NCBI RefSeq assembly: GCF_012978815.1
Contig: NZ_LIWR01000002.1
Span: 124,001-188,000 of the forward strand
DNA length: 64,000 nt
Direction: 5' to 3'
From: Campylobacter sp. RM16189
GTDB lineage: Bacteria; Campylobacterota; Campylobacteria; Campylobacterales; Campylobacteraceae
In this document: piece after piece, positions 9,102 to 17,021 of the stretch
Layout: each line of letters starts with the position of its first letter
Numbering within the stretch: position 1 is the first letter of the stretch
Program-made: the position numbers and the translations under genes
The notes under the pieces: model-generated
What the model was told of the DNA's origin: nothing
Seen by the model: the letters and a program-made list of their open reading frames with translations, nothing else
The model's database searches: none

Positions 9102-10571
9102 ATGGACTCAAACAAGATTATTGATGAGGTTCTTGAAGAACTTGAGAAAGAGGGTCATAAGATAAGTCGTCGTGATGCGATGAAACTTATAGCGATGTCC
9201 CCTATAGCTGCTGGTGTGTTTGCAAATACGGTAGCCACTACTAATGCCGAAGCTTCTTCTTCTGCAACAGGTAAAATTGTAATAGTTGGAGGTGGATTGT
9301 CAGGAATTGCTACAGCCGCAAAGCTTTGCAAAAAGCTAAAGAATCCAGACGTAACTATTATAGAGCCTAATCCTATTTCGGTATCTTATCAGGCTGGACA
9401 GACTCTTATTTCCGCAGGTGTTTATAAGAAAGAAGATATTATATATCAGACAAAAGATTATATGCCAAAAGACGCTAAGTGGATACAAAAAGCCGCTAAA
9501 AATTTTGATCCGGATAACAACAAAGTAATTTTAGAAGATGGAAGTGAAGTTTTATACGACTATCTTGTTGTGGCTATGGGCGTTACTCTTAACTACGGTG
9601 CTATTGAAGGATTGGAAGGTGAGATAACAACCCTAGGCAATAGCGATGTCGTTCGCAAAAAAATAGGTAAAAATGGCGTATATTCTCTTTATTTTGCAGA
9701 TGGTTCCGTGGATACTTATGAAGGAATCCAAGATATCATAAAACAAGCCAAAGAAATAAAAGGAGGCGAGAAGCTGCAGCTTATATTTACAGACTCTCCT
9801 ACAGCCATTAAATGCGGTGGCGCTCCTAAAAAAATAATGTATATCGCTCACGATCTAATAAAAAAAGCTGGAGTTAGAGATAAGGTAGAGATGCTATTTT
9901 ATACGAATAGCGATAAATTATTTAGCGTTCCAGAATATGCCGAGGCTATTGAAAAACAGTATAAAGAGCGTGATTTTAAGTGGGATTTTAAAACAAGGCT
10001 TGTTGCCGTTGATACTGAAAATAGAGTTGCAACTCTTGAAAAAACTTGGATGGAAAAGGGTGAGTGGGATAAAGATTTAGAAGAGTATGAGATGATCAAA
10101 AAAAGTGAGAGAATCACTAAGAAATTTGATTTCCTACATATAGTACCGCCTCAAAAAGCCCCCGATGCGGTAGGCAAATCTCCACTAGGTTCACCTGCTA
10201 GTTGGGTTCCTGCCCATAAAGAGACGCTTCAGCATATAAAATATCCAAATGTATTTGCGATAGGAGATTGCGCTGCCGTTCCTTTAGGAAAGACAGGTGG
10301 AAGCGCTAGAAAACAATACCATGTTGTTGTTGATAATTTAATAGCCGTAATGGAGAAAAAAGATAAACTGCCTGCAGCTTATGACGGATACACTGTTTGT
10401 CCGTTTATAACAAGCATAGGCACTGTTATGTTTGCGGAATTTGACTGGTCTGGCAAGCCTGCGCCTTCATTCCCGCTTGATCCTACGCAGGAGCGTTGGC
10501 TAATGTGGTTACTTAAAGTTTACCTAATGAAACCAATGATATATCACGGAATGCTTCCGGGAAGAATTTAA
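9102..10571 (+). CDS. Tat-exported sulfide:quinone oxidoreductase-like flavoprotein
   Basis: The 489-residue protein opens with a twin-arginine signal (SRRDAMKLIAMSPIAAG, arginines 23-24), so the folded flavoprotein is predicted to work in the periplasm. The FAD-binding GGGLSG loop is at 63-68. The family motifs AIKCGGAPKK (Cys238), FAIGDCAAVP (Cys390) and CPFITSIGT (Cys433) match the SQR/flavocytochrome-c sulfide dehydrogenase group. It should oxidise sulfide or a polysulfide and pass electrons to quinone or a periplasmic carrier. The AAAGGAG site is strong. The triple-rhodanese lipoprotein gene follows after 43 nt and is probably co-transcribed. Whether it is a true SQR or a related sulfur flavoenzyme is open. 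Confidence 0.85.
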   Translation: MDSNKIIDEVLEELEKEGHKISRRDAMKLIAMSPIAAGVFANTVATTNAEASSSATGKIVIVGGGLSGIATAAKLCKKLKNPDVTIIEPNPISVSYQAGQTLISAGVYKKEDIIYQTKDYMPKDAKWIQKAAKNFDPDNNKVILEDGSEVLYDYLVVAMGVTLNYGAIEGLEGEITTLGNSDVVRKKIGKNGVYSLYFADGSVDTYEGIQDIIKQAKEIKGGEKLQLIFTDSPTAIKCGGAPKKIMYIAHDLIKKAGVRDKVEMLFYTNSDKLFSVPEYAEAIEKQYKERDFKWDFKTRLVAVDTENRVATLEKTWMEKGEWDKDLEEYEMIKKSERITKKFDFLHIVPPQKAPDAVGKSPLGSPASWVPAHKETLQHIKYPNVFAIGDCAAVPLGKTGGSARKQYHVVVDNLIAVMEKKDKLPAAYDGYTVCPFITSIGTVMFAEFDWSGKPAPSFPLDPTQERWLMWLLKVYLMKPMIYHGMLPGRI

Positions 10572-10614
10572 ATAAAGTAAAACATAAAAATATTATTTTA
10601 AAAAAGGAGAATAC

Positions 10615-11835
10615 ATGCGTTTAAAATTTGTTGGTGCTATTGCACTCGGTGCGGCTTTATTATTAACCGGTTGCGCAACTGGCACATCGACTATGTCATC
10701 TTCTGCAGCCGCACAAGCTATAGCGACTAAGCCTACAGAGGCTGTTCAATCTTTAATAAACAAGCATAAGCTTGAAGTAGTTGATTATAAATATATTAGA
10801 AGCAAACTAGGTAGCGGTATGAGAGGTGCGACCGAGGCTTTGTTTATAGATGCAAGACCTGACAGGCACTATAACGCTGGAACAATACCTTCTAGTATTC
10901 AAATTCACGATACGGACTTTAAAGATCACGTAAAGAGAATAGATGGCACTCCAAAAGATAAAGAGATAATAGTATTTTGCCAAGGCTGGGATTGCGCAAA
11001 GAGTCCTAAAGTAGCGGCGATGTTAAAAGAGGCTGGATACAAAAATGTAAAACTGTATCAAGCAGGCTATCCTGAGTGGTCCAAAAAAGACTATATAGAA
11101 GTTAGTACGTCTGTCGTTAAAAACGCATTTGATGCCAACGGAGCACTGTTGATAGATGCTAGACCTTATGCTAAATTTATGGCGGAGTCTATACCTGGAG
11201 CTATATCTATAAATGACACAGACATCCCTACTCTTATGGGACGTTTTCCAACAGATAAGAATACTCCTGTAATAACATTTTGCCAAGGATATGACTGCAA
11301 AAAATCTCATGTAGTGGCTCAAAAACTGGTTTCGCTAGGTTATACAAAAGTTTCTAACTACTCAGCTGGTCTTCCTGCATGGAAGCAAGCCGGGTTAAAG
11401 ACTACTAAAGGCGGAGAGGAGAAATCCGCTATAGGCGGAGCTGTAACAAAATTAAGTAAACCGTTTATGGGGCCTATTAAAAAAGGACTAGATGAGGGTT
11501 CTGTAGACGGCGCTTGGTTTGTGGAAAACTATAAAAAACTTCCGGCCGGCGTAACAATAGTTGACGTAAGAAGAAGCGAAGAGAGAGCTGCTGGATTTGT
11601 ACCCGGCTCTTTACATATATCTATTGAAGAGAATGATACAAAGGCATTTTTGTCTAAACTTCCTGATACATATGTGATATTCCACTGCTCTGCAGGTGGA
11701 CGCTCTCTTGAAGCTTATGGAAAAGCTAAAAAGGGAGGCTTTGAAAAAGGCCTATATATCGATGCGGCAGTAAAATGCAAAGGTAAAGAATGTACATTTA
11801 CTCCAAACGAGCCATTAGATCCAACTGACTGGTAA
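10615..11835 (+). CDS. Lipoprotein with three rhodanese domains
   Basis: The 406-residue product has a lipoprotein signal with lipobox LLTGC (Cys20), so it is anchored on the periplasmic side. Three rhodanese folds follow. Domains 1 and 2 carry near-identical loops, FCQGWDCAKS (Cys122, Cys127) and FCQGYDCKKS (Cys223, Cys228); domain 3 has HCSAGGRS (Cys358), the more usual CxxGxR type. Each domain contains the DAR/DVR and GAI/GSLHI elements. Rhodaneses carry sulfane sulfur as cysteine persulfide, so this is a likely acceptor or relay for sulfur produced by the upstream SQR-like enzyme. AAAAGGAG precedes the start, and a hairpin ends the unit. Confidence 0.88.
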   Translation: MRLKFVGAIALGAALLLTGCATGTSTMSSSAAAQAIATKPTEAVQSLINKHKLEVVDYKYIRSKLGSGMRGATEALFIDARPDRHYNAGTIPSSIQIHDTDFKDHVKRIDGTPKDKEIIVFCQGWDCAKSPKVAAMLKEAGYKNVKLYQAGYPEWSKKDYIEVSTSVVKNAFDANGALLIDARPYAKFMAESIPGAISINDTDIPTLMGRFPTDKNTPVITFCQGYDCKKSHVVAQKLVSLGYTKVSNYSAGLPAWKQAGLKTTKGGEEKSAIGGAVTKLSKPFMGPIKKGLDEGSVDGAWFVENYKKLPAGVTIVDVRRSEERAAGFVPGSLHISIEENDTKAFLSKLPDTYVIFHCSAGGRSLEAYGKAKKGGFEKGLYIDAAVKCKGKECTFTPNEPLDPTDW

Positions 11836-11841
11836 TAAATC

Positions 11842-11868
11842 TTAGCCGTGCCAAATAGGTGCGGCTAA
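11842..11868. terminator. Hairpin terminator after the sulfur operon
   Basis: Arms TTAGCCG (11842-11848) and CGGCTAA (11862-11868), with an additional internal CC/GG pairing, lie immediately after the triple-rhodanese gene and before the convergent ArsA-like gene, followed by TCTCTTT. Confidence 0.7.
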
Positions 11869-11873
11869 TCTCT

Positions 11874-12842
11874 TTAAAATTCAAAATTTATATTTCTAAG
11901 CTCTTCTATTCCTCTTAAATCTTTTGAACTTAGTTTTACTTGTATCTTTTTTGTATCCGGAAGATTTTTATTTAGTTGAGATAAAATTTCAATCTGTCTA
12001 TTAACTCTATTTTGCCAAAAATCGCTATTTTGTTCTTTTGGTATTATTTGATTTATAAAAATTCCACCCACATTGATAGAAAATTTTTTAAGAGTCTCGT
12101 GAGCCCTTAAAGTCTCATAAAGCGGCAATGCTTCTGGTATCATCACAAGATATATTGATGTTAAATTTATATCTTGTAAAATTTTATTTGCTCTTAAAAA
12201 TAGGCTTTTTCTCTCTTCTAGCTTTGCTACGGCTTTTTTCCATCTCATTTCTTTGCTTGGGGTAAATGGGTTAAATTCATATTCGGGTTTATTTTTCCAA
12301 AATACTTTTGCCGCTTCAGCTACCTCGTCGCGCTTTTTTTGATGCTTCATTAGTCCTTCGGTCCAAGCCGACATTACGCTAGGCATAGCTAAAAGTCTAA
12401 TTGTATGCCCCGTAGGCGCAGTATCAAAGATTATATGCTCATAATTTTTTCGTTCAACTAAAAGAGAGCAAATTTTTTCTAAAAGCGCAGCTTCTTGGGC
12501 TCCCGGAGTCTCTTTTGAAAGCTCTAAATGCTCTTTTATCTTTGGAAACATCTCCGGCTTCGCGTAGCTTTTTAAGGTATCCTCTATGTTTTTAAAATGC
12601 TCATTTACTATTTCATCAGGATTAAGCTCAAGAGCGTCTAAATTTGAGCTTACATTTACTATTTTGCTGCTAAGTTTTACATTTAGCGCGTCAGATAGGC
12701 TATGAGCCGGATCCGTTGAGATAATTAGTGTTTTTTTACCTAAATTTGCTAGCTTTGAAGCTATGGATGAAGATATGGTGGTTTTTCCTACTCCGCCTTT
12801 TCCACCGACAAAGATTATAGGTGTGATAGATTCTAGCAACAT
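11874..12842 (-). CDS. ArsA/Get3-family P-loop ATPase
   Basis: The 322-residue soluble protein has the deviant Walker A motif GGKGGVGKTTISSS near residue 13 and the ArsA/Get3 switch motif DTAPTGHTIRLL near 140. STDPAHSLSDAL (switch I) is also present. It is a single ATPase unit, unlike the duplicated ArsA of arsenic operons, and no ars gene is nearby. It begins 10 nt inside the end of the small CC-stop gene, which itself overlaps cstA, so all three are translated together. The role is therefore more likely linked to the CstA permease or the small protein than to arsenite export. Confidence 0.87.
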   Translation of the reverse strand: MLLESITPIIFVGGKGGVGKTTISSSIASKLANLGKKTLIISTDPAHSLSDALNVKLSSKIVNVSSNLDALELNPDEIVNEHFKNIEDTLKSYAKPEMFPKIKEHLELSKETPGAQEAALLEKICSLLVERKNYEHIIFDTAPTGHTIRLLAMPSVMSAWTEGLMKHQKKRDEVAEAAKVFWKNKPEYEFNPFTPSKEMRWKKAVAKLEERKSLFLRANKILQDINLTSIYLVMIPEALPLYETLRAHETLKKFSINVGGIFINQIIPKEQNSDFWQNRVNRQIEILSQLNKNLPDTKKIQVKLSSKDLRGIEELRNINFEF

Positions 12843-13090
12843 CCGAAATGCTCTATCGGGGAGTGTTGCATACCCATTCTTTTATGCCATGCGTGAAATT
12901 CTTCTAATAAAAACGGTAAAAGTTCTATAGTATAGAAACTTGCAGGGTTTTGGACGCCAAGGGTTTCAGCAAAAGCCATCAGCATAAAAAAATCATTTTC
13001 TTCTTGATAACTCTTTGTTAGCGCGCTTCTATAAGGGGCTTGATAGTATTCATCAAGCCCATCTAAAAAAGATTTTATTTTCTCTATCAT
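12833..13090 (-). CDS. Small cory-CC-star-type protein ending in Cys-Cys
   Basis: The 85-residue product ends ...SPIEHFGCC followed directly by TAG. I recognise this as resembling the family informally called cory-CC-star, named for its Cys-Cys-stop ending, though I cannot verify membership. The start is the ATG at 13090, because it forms an ATGA overlap with the cstA stop; reading further upstream would only re-use cstA sequence. It overlaps the following ArsA-like gene by 10 nt. The body is helical and soluble (DEYYQAPYR, FHAWHKRMGM). Its function is unknown. The gene order permease - small protein - P-loop NTPase recalls btsT-yjiX-yjiA in E. coli. Confidence 0.7.
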   Translation of the reverse strand: MIEKIKSFLDGLDEYYQAPYRSALTKSYQEENDFFMLMAFAETLGVQNPASFYTIELLPFLLEEFHAWHKRMGMQHSPIEHFGCC

Positions 13091-14748
13091 TTTTTTATAA
13101 ATTCTTTTTTGAGGATAGCAAAGCTCTCTAAGCAGACCATGGTAGTAGCGATTAATATAATACAATCAAGGAAGATTAAAAGCCAATTTCCTTTATTGTA
13201 AAAACTTACAAGCTGCAATAGTAGTCCCGCTATTGTAACAAAAAGCAAGAATACTAAAGGTATCAGAGTGTATCTTATAGCGCTTTTTTGTCTCATTACC
13301 ATAACTGTGATAATTAGCAGAGTAAGCCCTGCCATAAGTTGGTTTGTGGTACCAAATAACGGCCATATTATCATACCACCTTTGCCGTCAGCTCCACCAG
13401 CTCCAAATGCAAGAAGCAGACATGAGCCTACTGCAAAAAGCGTAGCCACATTTCCATTTTTTAATATATTTAGATTATATACCTCTCCCCACTCTTGAAA
13501 TATATATCTTTGAAGTCTAACTCCGGTATCCATAGTGGTTCCTGCAAATAGAGCAGCCATAACGGTTAGCATAGTAGCTGAAAGTTCAGGACTCAGCCCT
13601 ATACCCATACTCATAATTTTTCCTCCTCCGTCTATAAATGCTCCTATTCCGCCCTTGCCAAATGCGCTATATACAGCCTCCCACTCAGATAGGCTAGCAA
13701 AACCAGCAGTTACTGCAAGGATGGCGGCGAGTGCTAGTAATCCTTCTCCTATAGCTCCGAAGTATCCTACAAATCTAGCATCAGGTTCGCTCTTTATTTG
13801 TTTTGCCGTAGTTCCTGTTGAAACTAAGCCATGAAATCCTGAAATCGCACCACAAGCTATAGTTACAAAAAGTAGAGGGAACATAGATGGAGTTCCGGCA
13901 GGTACGTTTGAGTTAAATGCCGGAGCGACTATATCAGGTGATACTATAACAAAAGATACATAAAGAGCTATAAGCCCCACAAATAGCTGAAGACCGTTTA
14001 TATAATCTCTTGGTTGAAGTAGCATCCATACAGGAAGCATCGAGGCAACTGCCGCATAGATAAACAAAATCACTATCCAGGCTGCATTAGCATCTAGTCC
14101 CAAAACCTTACTAGGTAGAGATACAGGCACGCTAGGCCCGATATATATTAGAAAATATAGCGCAATAACACCTATGATGGAGACTAAAGGCAGGCTTAGC
14201 TTAAATTTATATATAGCTTGACCTATAAAGAATGCAACAACTAAAGCACCCCATACCGGAACTACCGCTGATGGAGTTTTTATCATCATACCTGCGATTA
14301 CAACGGCAAATACGGCATTGACCATAAGTAAAAGTAAGAATATAACTACCATCATAAGGCTTCTAGCACGTTTGCTTAGAATTTGACCTGAAATCGTACC
14401 TATTGAGTAGCCTTTATTTCTCACGCTTGCCCAAATTGCACTCATATCATGAACTCCTGCGAAGAACACCGTTCCTAGTATAACCCATAAAAATGCAGGC
14501 GCCCATCCCCAAATAACTGCAATAGCTGGTCCCACGATAGGTGCAGCACCGGCAACAGAGGTAAAGTGGTGCCCCCATAATACAAATTTATTTGTAGGAA
14601 CATAATCCACCCCATCTTCAAATTCATTTGATGGAGTTTTGAAATTCGGATCAAGCCTTAGTATCTTTTCGGCTATAAATTTCGAGTAGATAAAAAAGCC
14701 AGCCACAAAGGCTGCAAAGCCTATAAACATGAGAATTAAAGAGTTCAT
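13087..14748 (-). CDS. cstA: CstA-family carbon-starvation / pyruvate or peptide transporter
   Basis: The 553-residue membrane protein has about 15 hydrophobic helices and CstA-family segments: WGHHFTSVAGAAPIVGPAIAV, AGVHDMSAIWASVRNKG, GAISGFHGLVSTGTTAKQI, and WPLFGTTNQLMAGL. CstA homologues import peptides in Campylobacter jejuni and pyruvate in E. coli. It is somewhat shorter than E. coli CstA. AAAAAGGAGATTGT precedes the ATG, and a TATAAT lies about 30 nt upstream. It is the first gene of a three-gene operon whose other members are the CC-stop protein and an ArsA-like ATPase. Confidence 0.92.
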   Translation of the reverse strand: MNSLILMFIGFAAFVAGFFIYSKFIAEKILRLDPNFKTPSNEFEDGVDYVPTNKFVLWGHHFTSVAGAAPIVGPAIAVIWGWAPAFLWVILGTVFFAGVHDMSAIWASVRNKGYSIGTISGQILSKRARSLMMVVIFLLLLMVNAVFAVVIAGMMIKTPSAVVPVWGALVVAFFIGQAIYKFKLSLPLVSIIGVIALYFLIYIGPSVPVSLPSKVLGLDANAAWIVILFIYAAVASMLPVWMLLQPRDYINGLQLFVGLIALYVSFVIVSPDIVAPAFNSNVPAGTPSMFPLLFVTIACGAISGFHGLVSTGTTAKQIKSEPDARFVGYFGAIGEGLLALAAILAVTAGFASLSEWEAVYSAFGKGGIGAFIDGGGKIMSMGIGLSPELSATMLTVMAALFAGTTMDTGVRLQRYIFQEWGEVYNLNILKNGNVATLFAVGSCLLLAFGAGGADGKGGMIIWPLFGTTNQLMAGLTLLIITVMVMRQKSAIRYTLIPLVFLLFVTIAGLLLQLVSFYNKGNWLLIFLDCIILIATTMVCLESFAILKKEFIKK

Positions 14749-14779
14749 ACAATCTCCTTTTTGCTTAGAATTTAGAGAG

Positions 14780-14785
14780 ATTATA
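14780..14785 (-). promoter_or_regulatory. -10 element for cstA
   Basis: On the minus strand TATAAT sits 32 nt upstream of the cstA ATG in A/T-rich DNA. Campylobacter vegetative promoters rely mainly on this element, so a start point near 14773 is likely. Confidence 0.5.
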
Positions 14786-14940
14786 ATTAAAATGATCTTT
14801 AAAATTTTATAAAATAGTATTAACTATGTAAAAAGAATATGAAAAATTACTAAAATTACACAATCTTATTATAAATATAATATTTTTATCTAATCTTTAA
14901 AAATGTTTTATAATATGGGTTTTTAAGTAAATAAAAATTT

Positions 14941-14960
14941 AAGAGAGCCGAAGCTCTCTT
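14941..14960 (-). terminator. Terminator of the katA-ankyrin unit
   Basis: AAGAGAGC (14941-14948) and GCTCTCTT (14953-14960) form a perfect 8-bp stem closed by a CGAA tetraloop. On the minus strand it is followed by a T-rich stretch. It lies 12 bp beyond the ankyrin-gene stop. Confidence 0.8.
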
Positions 14961-14972
14961 GAAAGGAGGATG

Positions 14973-15464
14973 TTATGAAGCTTTTTTGCCAAAAATAGAG
15001 AGCAAATTTGAGCCTATTTTTGCTATTAGGCTTGGTTTTTTATTTACGCTTAGCAGGTATTTTGCCACTTCGCTTCTACCAAACATCACGGCAAAAGTGT
15101 GAGGCGTAGCTCCCATGCCGTTGTTTGCGTTTATGTCCGCACCCGCTTCAACTAGAGCCTTTACCACATCTAAGTATCCCTTAAATGCAGCTCCCGCAAG
15201 GGGAGTTTGCCCTCTGTCGTTTCTTTCATCTACCAGTGCGCCGTTTGCTATTAGCATTTTTACGGTATTTATGGAGTTATTGTAGCTTGCAAGCATTAAG
15301 AGCGTATCGCCTTTAGCGGATTTTAAATTCACACTAAGTCCCGCTTTTATCATCTTTTCAAGCTCGCTTGCTTCGTCTTTTCTTGCAAAATCAAGCGCCA
15401 TGAGGCAAAGTTCGTTATACCTTGCCTCTTCTTCTTTGCTAATCTCTAAATTTCTATCACTCAT
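14973..15464 (-). CDS. ankB: Ankyrin-repeat protein, catalase partner
   Basis: The 163-residue cytosolic protein contains about three and a half ankyrin repeats (KGDTLLMLASYNNSINTVKMLI, RGQTPLAGAAFKGYLDVVKAL, MGATPHTFAVMFGRSEVAKYLL). It begins 3 nt after the katA stop. An ankyrin protein beside katA is also present in C. jejuni (Cj1386), where it was reported to help deliver haem to the catalase; that role is inferred here from position. It has no signal peptide or catalytic motif. Confidence 0.85.
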   Translation of the reverse strand: MSDRNLEISKEEEARYNELCLMALDFARKDEASELEKMIKAGLSVNLKSAKGDTLLMLASYNNSINTVKMLIANGALVDERNDRGQTPLAGAAFKGYLDVVKALVEAGADINANNGMGATPHTFAVMFGRSEVAKYLLSVNKKPSLIAKIGSNLLSIFGKKAS

Positions 15465-15467
15465 AAC

Positions 15468-16898
15468 TTATTTCTTAAGTGCAGCTTTAACGCCTGCTGC
15501 ATAAGCCGGTGAAATTTTCTCAAAATGTCCAAGAGCGCGCTCAACTATGAAGTCGCTTACTCCGCACATACTCTCTGCTATATTGTTAAATAGCTGAGAT
15601 TTTTGGCAGTCGTTCATTAGGTTAAACAGATCTCTTGGTTGGCTGTAGTAATCGCTATCTTCTGCTCTATGATCGTGTCTTTGCATTACTCCTTCAAGAG
15701 CGATGTCAGGCTCTAGGAAGTCTTTGTTTTCTTTAGCACCGCCAAAGCTGTTTGGCTCATAGTAAGCCTTGTCTTCTATCTCATACATGCCGTTATTCAT
15801 AGCGCCGCCAACTGTGTAAGTGCCTATCTCGTTTATAGGTTGATTAACTTTAAGCTGTGCGTAGTGAGTTCCGATTCTGTATCTTTGAGCGTCAGGATAG
15901 CTGAAAATTCTAGCTTGAAGCATCTTATCAGGGCTAAAGCTGATGCCAGGAACTATGTTTGATGGGCTAAATGCCGCTTGCTCAACTTCATTGAAGTAGT
16001 TTTTAGGGTTTTCATTCAGAGTCATAACGCCTACTTCAATCAGTGGAAAATCTTTATGAGACCATGTTTTTGTTAAATCAAACGGGCTAAAAGGTAGCTT
16101 TTTAGCTTGCTCGTCAGTCATTATTTGGATCTTGAAATCCCAGCTTGGGAAATTGCCTTTTTCTATATTTTCGTATAGATCTCTTTGGTGGCTCTCTCTG
16201 TCGTTTGCAACGATATCAGCCGCTTCTTTGTTAGTTAAATTTTTAATTCCTTGGCGTGATTTGAAGTGGAATTTCACCCAAAATCTCTCGCCGTCTTTGT
16301 TGATTAGGCTATAAGTATGGCTTCCAAATCCGTGCATAGTTCTGTAGCTTGCAGGAATTCCTCTATCACTCATTAGGATCGTTACTTGGTGAAGTGTTTC
16401 AGGGCTTAAGCTCCAAAAATCCCATGCCGCTTCATTTGATCGTAGGTGTGTGCGAGGATCTCTCTTTTGAGTGTGGATGAAATCAGGGAATTTGTAAGCA
16501 TCTCTTAAGAAAAATACAGGAGTGTTGTTTCCTACTAAGTCCCAGTTGCCTTCTTTTGTATAAAATTTGATAGCAAATCCTCTTACGTCACGCTCCGCAT
16601 CTGCAGCTCCCGCTTCGCCTGCAACTGTTGAAAAGCGTAAAAATAGCTTTGTTTTCTCGCCTTTTTGAAGAACTTTAGCCTTTGTATATTTAGATATGTC
16701 GTTAGTTATCTCAAGTACGCCGTATGCGCCGCTACCTTTAGCGTGAACCGTTCTTTCAGGGATTCTCTCTCTGTTTTGGTGAGCAAGTTTTTCGATTAGT
16801 TGATAATCTTGCATCATAACGCCGCCACGAGCACCTGCCGTTAGCGAGTTTTGGTTGTCGGCGATTGGATTGCCTGAAGTGGTTGTTAGTTGTCTCAT
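15468..16898 (-). CDS. katA: Monofunctional haem catalase
   Basis: The 476-residue enzyme is a small-subunit clade catalase converting hydrogen peroxide to water and oxygen. Visible sites are the distal His52 in [10 protein letters not shown], the asparagine in VGNNTPVFF, and the proximal haem ligand Tyr334 in [13 protein letters not shown]. Length and end match Campylobacter/Helicobacter KatA. The ATG is preceded by AAAAGGAA. The ankyrin gene follows directly. The very A/T-rich promoter probably responds to peroxide through PerR, as in C. jejuni, but I could not define a convincing operator. Confidence 0.97.
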   Translation of the reverse strand: MRQLTTTSGNPIADNQNSLTAGARGGVMMQDYQLIEKLAHQNRERIPERTVHAKGSGAYGVLEITNDISKYTKAKVLQKGEKTKLFLRFSTVAGEAGAADAERDVRGFAIKFYTKEGNWDLVGNNTPVFFLRDAYKFPDFIHTQKRDPRTHLRSNEAAWDFWSLSPETLHQVTILMSDRGIPASYRTMHGFGSHTYSLINKDGERFWVKFHFKSRQGIKNLTNKEAADIVANDRESHQRDLYENIEKGNFPSWDFKIQIMTDEQAKKLPFSPFDLTKTWSHKDFPLIEVGVMTLNENPKNYFNEVEQAAFSPSNIVPGISFSPDKMLQARIFSYPDAQRYRIGTHYAQLKVNQPINEIGTYTVGGAMNNGMYEIEDKAYYEPNSFGGAKENKDFLEPDIALEGVMQRHDHRAEDSDYYSQPRDLFNLMNDCQKSQLFNNIAESMCGVSDFIVERALGHFEKISPAYAAGVKAALKK

Positions 16899-16933
16899 AA
16901 TTTTTTCCTTTTAATAAAATTTATTATTTCGGA

Positions 16934-16939
16934 ATTATA
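16934..16939 (-). promoter_or_regulatory. -10 element for katA
   Basis: TATAAT on the minus strand, 35 nt upstream of the katA ATG, lies within palindrome-rich A/T DNA (TTATTTAAAATAAA just upstream). Confidence 0.5.
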
Positions 16940-17021
16940 CTTATTTAAAATAAAATATTTCTTAAATAATAAAAAATATTGATTAGAATTTTAAAAATTT
17001 CAAATTTTACAAATCTCAGGA

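Noticed and set aside
11874..12842. Arsenite-efflux ATPase ArsA of an arsenic resistance operon
   Set aside because: The motif is ArsA/Get3-like, but it is a single ATPase unit with no arsB, arsC, arsD or arsR nearby and is coupled to cstA instead.
13535..13834. 99-codon open frame antisense to cstA
   Set aside because: It is fully inside cstA, rich in Ala/Pro/Ser from the complement of helix codons, and has no ribosome site.
16899..17021. PerR operator upstream of katA
   Set aside because: The region is rich in A/T palindromes such as TTATTTAAAATAAA, but none matches a PerR box convincingly enough to separate it from base composition.
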